From Longimicrobium sp. (GTDB taxonomy: Bacteria > Gemmatimonadota > Gemmatimonadetes > Longimicrobiales > Longimicrobiaceae), in assembly GCF_036388275.1 (NCBI RefSeq), contig NZ_DASVSF010000025.1:1-22446 (forward strand): a DNA stretch of 22,446 nucleotides, given 5' to 3'. The position numbers and the translations under genes were made by a program. The notes below the pieces were generated by a model that was given only the letters and a program-made list of their open reading frames with translations, was not told the DNA's origin and made no database searches. This document shows, one piece after another, positions 8,504 through 22,446 of this stretch. Positions within the stretch are counted from its first letter, which is position 1, and each line of letters opens with the position of its first letter.

Positions 8504-11500
8504 GTCCACTCTCTTCAATCCCCGCCGTCAGCAGCGCCTCGATCTCGTCGTCGCTCAGCCCCTCCACCCCCGCCAGGAGCGCGTCCAGCCCTGCGTCCGC
8601 GGCCGCGCCGTCCACCACCGCCGCCAGCGTGGCCACCGTGGGAGCCTCGAACACGGCGCGCACGCCGATCTGGCCGCCCAGCTCCGCGCGGATGCGGGCC
8701 ACCAGCTGCGTCGCCATCAGCGAGTCGCCGCCCTCCCCGAAGAAGTCGTCGTGCAGCCCCGGCGCGGCGCCGAGCAGCGTTTCCCAGATGCGCCCGATGG
8801 CCCGCTCCGTGGCCGACCACCCCGCCCGCGGGTCGCCGGCCGCGGCGTCCGCCTCCGCCTCGTCCCCCGCGATCGTCGCCGGGGCGACGAAGCCGGGCCG
8901 CGGCGCGCGGTCGATCCAGAATCGCTTGCGCTCGAAGGGATAGGTGGGCAGCGGAACGCGGCGGCGCGCCTGCCCCCCGTGCACGGCGCGCCAGTCGACC
9001 TCCGTCCCCGCCGCCCAGGCGCGGCCCAGCGCGGACAGCAGCACCTCGACGTCGTCCGCCGGGTCGCCGGCGTGGCGCATGGCGGGGATGGCGGCGGATC
9101 CCGGCACCTGCCGCCTGGCCAGCGACGACAGCGTGCGCCCGGGCCCGCACTCCACGAACACCCGCTCGCGCCCCTCCGCGGCCAGCGTGGCCACGCAGTC
9201 GGCGAAGCGGACGGCCTGGCGCAGGTGGCTGGCCCAGTACGCAGGGTCCGCCGCCTGCTCCGGCGTGATCCACGTTCCCGTGAGGTTCGACACCCAGCGC
9301 AGCGCGGGTGCGCCGCGGGCGGTCTGCGCCACGCGGGCCCTGAAGGCGTCGAGGATGGGGTCCATCATCGGCGAGTGGAACGCGTGCGACGTTTCCACGC
9401 GCTTCGCCTGGATCCCGCGGGCCGCCAGCTCCGCCTCGAGCCGCGCGATCTCGTCGCCCGGCCCGGAGACCACGCAGCGGTCCGGCGCGTTGACGGTCGC
9501 GACCGACACCGATCCGCCCAGCGCCGGCTCCACCTCGGCGGCGGGAAGGGGGATGGCGAGCATGGAGCCCGGCGGCAGCGACTGCATCAGCCGGCCGCGC
9601 TCGGCGACGAGGGCCAGCGCATCTTCCAGCAAAAAGACGCCGGCCAGGCAGGCGGCCACGTACTCGCCCACGCTGTGGCCGATCATGGACTCCGGCACGA
9701 TCCCCCACGCCATCCACTGCTTCGCGGCCGCGTATTCCACGGCGAAGAGCGCGGGCTGGGTCAGCGCCGTCTGCTTCAGCCGGTCCGCGTCGTCCGAGAA
9801 GATCGCCTCGCGCAGGTCCAGGCCCAGGTGCGGGCGCAGGAACTCCGCGCAGCGGTCCAGCTCGTCGCGGAAGACGGGCTCGCGCTCGTAGAGGCCGCGC
9901 GCCATTCCCGCGTACTGCGCGCCCTGGCCGGGGAAAAGGAAAACGGCCGCGGGCGCCTCGCTCCCGGCCCGGCCGGCCACGCCCGCAGCCGGGTCCGCCA
10001 GCGCCCGCGCGGCCTCGGCGTGGGTGCGCGCCACCACGGCGCGGCGGTGGGCGAAGGCGCGCCGCCCCTGCTGAAGCGTCCACGCCACGTCCGCCAGCGG
10101 CTGCTCCGGGTTCTGCTCCAGGTGCGCGGCCAGCCGCCGCGCCGCCGCGTCCAGCGCCGTCTCGGTGCGGGCGGAAAGGACCAGCAGCTGCTCCGCGCGC
10201 GACGGCGCGGGGGAGGGCGCCGCCGCGGGCGCCTGCTCCATCACCACGTGCGCGTTGGTGCCGCCGATGCCGAACGACGAGACCCCGGCGCGCCGCGGCA
10301 CCCCGGCGGGGGGCGTCCACTTCGCCAGCGTGGCGTTGACGAAGAAGGGGCTCGACGCGAAGTCGATCTGCGGGTTGGGCCGCGTGAAGTGCAGCGAAGG
10401 CGGGATCTCGCCCTCGCGCAGCACCAGCGTGGTCTTGATGAGGCCCGCGATCCCCGCCGCCACGTCGAGGTGGCCGATGTTGGTCTTGATCGAGCCGATG
10501 GCGCAGAAGCCGGTGCGGTCCGTTCCCGCGCGGAACGCCTGCGTGAGCGCCTCGATCTCGATGGGGTCGCCCAGCTCCGTCCCCGTGCCGTGGGCTTCCA
10601 CGTAGGTGATGGTGGCGGGGTCCACGTCGGCGGCGGCGTGCGCGGCGCGGATGGCGGCGGCCTGCCCCTCTACCCGCGGCGCGGTGAAGCCGACCTTGGC
10701 GGAGCCGTCGTTGTTGATGGCGGTGGCCAGGATCACCGCGTGCACGGTGTCGCCGTCGGCCAGCGCGTCTTCCAGCCGCTTGAGCGCCGCCACGGCCACG
10801 CCGCTGCCGCCCACCGTCCCCCGCGCATCCGCGTCGAAGGCCCGGCAATGCCCGTCCGGCGAAAGGATGTTCCCCTGCTGATACAGGTAGCCCGCGTGCT
10901 CGTTCGCCGTTACGGCCGAGCCCCCGACCAGGACCATGTCGCAGTCGCCGCCCAGCAGCGCCTGGCAGGCCAGGTGCACCGCCACCAGCGAGGTGCTGCA
11001 CGCCGTCTGCACCACCACGGCGGGGCCTTCGAGCCCCATCTTGAACGCCGCGCGGCTGGCCAGGAAGTCCTTGTCGTTCCCCATGTTCACGGTCATCTCG
11101 CCGGCCGCGGCGATCACGTCGGGGCGGAAGAGCAGGTTCACGAAGTAGCTGCTCAGGCTGGCGCCCGCGTACACGCCCACGCGGCCGGGGACGCGCGCGG
11201 CATCGTAGCCGGCGTGCTCCAGCGCCTCCCACGCCACCTCCAGGAACAGGCGCTGCTGGGGATCGGTGACCTGCGCCTCGCGCGGGCTGAAGCCGAAGAA
11301 GGCGGCGTCGAAGCGATCCACCTCGGCCAGCGCGCCCCGCGCGGGGACGTACGCGGGGTTGGTGCGCAGCGACTCCGGCACCCCCGCGGCGGCCAGCTCC
11401 TCGCCGGTGAAGTGGCGGATGGACTCCACCCCGGCGCGCAGGTTGGCCCACAGGGCGTCCACGCCGGGCGCGCCGGGAAAGCGCCCCGCCATTCCCACGA

Positions 11501-11540
11501 CGGCGATCTCCAGCCCCGTGGGCTCGTTGCTATGGCTCAT
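8496..11540 (-). CDS. Type I polyketide synthase module KS-AT-ACP (malonyl-specific, no KR)
   Basis: A 1014-residue, single-module PKS that condenses malonate with the aminoacyl chain from NRPS-1. The ketosynthase (about residues 10-430) has its active Cys in TACSTSL (codon 10998-11000) and both His motifs, EAHGTGTELGD and KTNIGHL. The acyltransferase (about 530-835) has GQGAQY, GHSVGEY (Ser codon 9672-9674) and HAFH (9375-9386), the pattern for malonyl-CoA. The post-AT motif PTYPFERKRFW near 870 leads within about 70 residues into the ACP (GGDSL, Ser codon 8721-8723). There is no room for KR, DH or ER. The C-terminus ends in an acidic motif (GLSDDEIEALL) like docking tails of hybrid lines. 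ATG 11540 is preferred (weak GAG upstream). A TTG at 11573 extends the frame by 11 codons without a ribosome site. The stop overlaps the NRPS-2 start. Confidence 0.96.
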   Translation of the reverse strand: MSHSNEPTGLEIAVVGMAGRFPGAPGVDALWANLRAGVESIRHFTGEELAAAGVPESLRTNPAYVPARGALAEVDRFDAAFFGFSPREAQVTDPQQRLFLEVAWEALEHAGYDAARVPGRVGVYAGASLSSYFVNLLFRPDVIAAAGEMTVNMGNDKDFLASRAAFKMGLEGPAVVVQTACSTSLVAVHLACQALLGGDCDMVLVGGSAVTANEHAGYLYQQGNILSPDGHCRAFDADARGTVGGSGVAVAALKRLEDALADGDTVHAVILATAINNDGSAKVGFTAPRVEGQAAAIRAAHAAADVDPATITYVEAHGTGTELGDPIEIEALTQAFRAGTDRTGFCAIGSIKTNIGHLDVAAGIAGLIKTTLVLREGEIPPSLHFTRPNPQIDFASSPFFVNATLAKWTPPAGVPRRAGVSSFGIGGTNAHVVMEQAPAAAPSPAPSRAEQLLVLSARTETALDAAARRLAAHLEQNPEQPLADVAWTLQQGRRAFAHRRAVVARTHAEAARALADPAAGVAGRAGSEAPAAVFLFPGQGAQYAGMARGLYEREPVFRDELDRCAEFLRPHLGLDLREAIFSDDADRLKQTALTQPALFAVEYAAAKQWMAWGIVPESMIGHSVGEYVAACLAGVFLLEDALALVAERGRLMQSLPPGSMLAIPLPAAEVEPALGGSVSVATVNAPDRCVVSGPGDEIARLEAELAARGIQAKRVETSHAFHSPMMDPILDAFRARVAQTARGAPALRWVSNLTGTWITPEQAADPAYWASHLRQAVRFADCVATLAAEGRERVFVECGPGRTLSSLARRQVPGSAAIPAMRHAGDPADDVEVLLSALGRAWAAGTEVDWRAVHGGQARRRVPLPTYPFERKRFWIDRAPRPGFVAPATIAGDEAEADAAAGDPRAGWSATERAIGRIWETLLGAAPGLHDDFFGEGGDSLMATQLVARIRAELGGQIGVRAVFEAPTVATLAAVVDGAAADAGLDALLAGVEGLSDDEIEALLTAGIEESGHD

Positions 11541-11603
11541 CGATCGCTCGAAATTTCGTTTATTCGTCGTCAAGGAACAGGGGACGGCCTGCTCACACCG
11601 CTA

Positions 11604-11633
11604 CCCGGTCCCTCCGTCATCCCGGGCCCTCCG

Positions 11634-11654
<21 letters not shown>
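11604..11654. repeat. 17-bp tandem repeat at the NRPS-1/PKS junction
   Basis: On the plus strand CCCGGTCCCTCCGTCAT (11604-11620) is followed by CCCGGGCCCTCCGTCAC (11621-11637) and a degenerate third unit, CCCGGGCCGCCCCCGTC (11638-11654). The NRPS-1 stop codon (11634-11636) lies inside copy two, and the third unit encodes the last residues of NRPS-1. The rest of the 93-bp gap up to the PKS ATG has a lower-GC stretch and no terminator that I can see. Confidence 0.7.

Positions 11655-22446
<10,792 letters not shown>

Noticed and set aside
8600..9050. A ketoreductase or other reductive domain between AT and ACP in the PKS
   Set aside because: Only about 70 residues lie between the post-AT YPFERKRFW motif and the ACP, with no Rossmann GxGxxG or KR catalytic motif.

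Overview
The window is a GC-rich block of a modular biosynthetic gene cluster. Essentially all coding is on the minus strand, so transcription runs from high to low coordinates. It holds four assembly-line genes. They are a very large NRPS gene cut by the right edge (11634-22446), a one-module PKS gene (8496-11540), a two-module NRPS gene (2030-8503), and the first condensation domain of another NRPS gene cut by the left edge (1-1194). The organism is a high-GC bacterium. The linker and carrier-domain style would fit Gemmatimonadota (Longimicrobium-like) or a myxobacterium, but this is an impression from sequence style only and no taxonomic marker is present.

Layout in order of transcription: NRPS-1 carries [A(partial)-T]-[C-A-T]-[C-A-T]-[C-A-T]. 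The PKS carries KS-AT-ACP with no reductive domain. NRPS-2 carries [C-A-T]-[C-A-T]. NRPS-3 begins with C. NRPS-2 starts inside the PKS stop region (8-bp overlap), so those two are translationally coupled. NRPS-1 and the PKS are about 93 bp apart. NRPS-2 and NRPS-3 are separated by an 835-bp gap. That gap holds a plausible sigma-70 promoter, inverted repeats, a plus-facing intrinsic terminator and a possible broken small ORF.

Read by colinearity (modules numbered from the first one visible), the line would add: X1 - X2 (code DIFHAVFILK, unassigned) - Ser (DVWHVSLVDK) - probably Ala (DLFNNALTYK) - malonate (AT with HAFH and GHSVGE motifs) - X6 (DAFYLFEVWK) - X7 (DAFTLALIWK) - further residues from NRPS-3. 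No epimerase, thioesterase, ketoreductase, MbtH, tailoring, transport or regulatory gene lies in the window. Initiation, release and export must therefore be encoded outside it. The predicted core is a lipo- or linear/cyclic peptide interrupted by one unreduced two-carbon extension of an amino acid (a 4-amino-3-oxo acyl unit). I do not recognise a named product.

The features most worth a second look are the KR-less PKS module between peptide modules, two condensation domains with altered HHxxxDG motifs (DH at 17580-17585, DA at 14427-14432), a polyglycine tract inside one of them, strong sequence homogenisation among the other C domains, and the regulatory-looking 835-bp gap.
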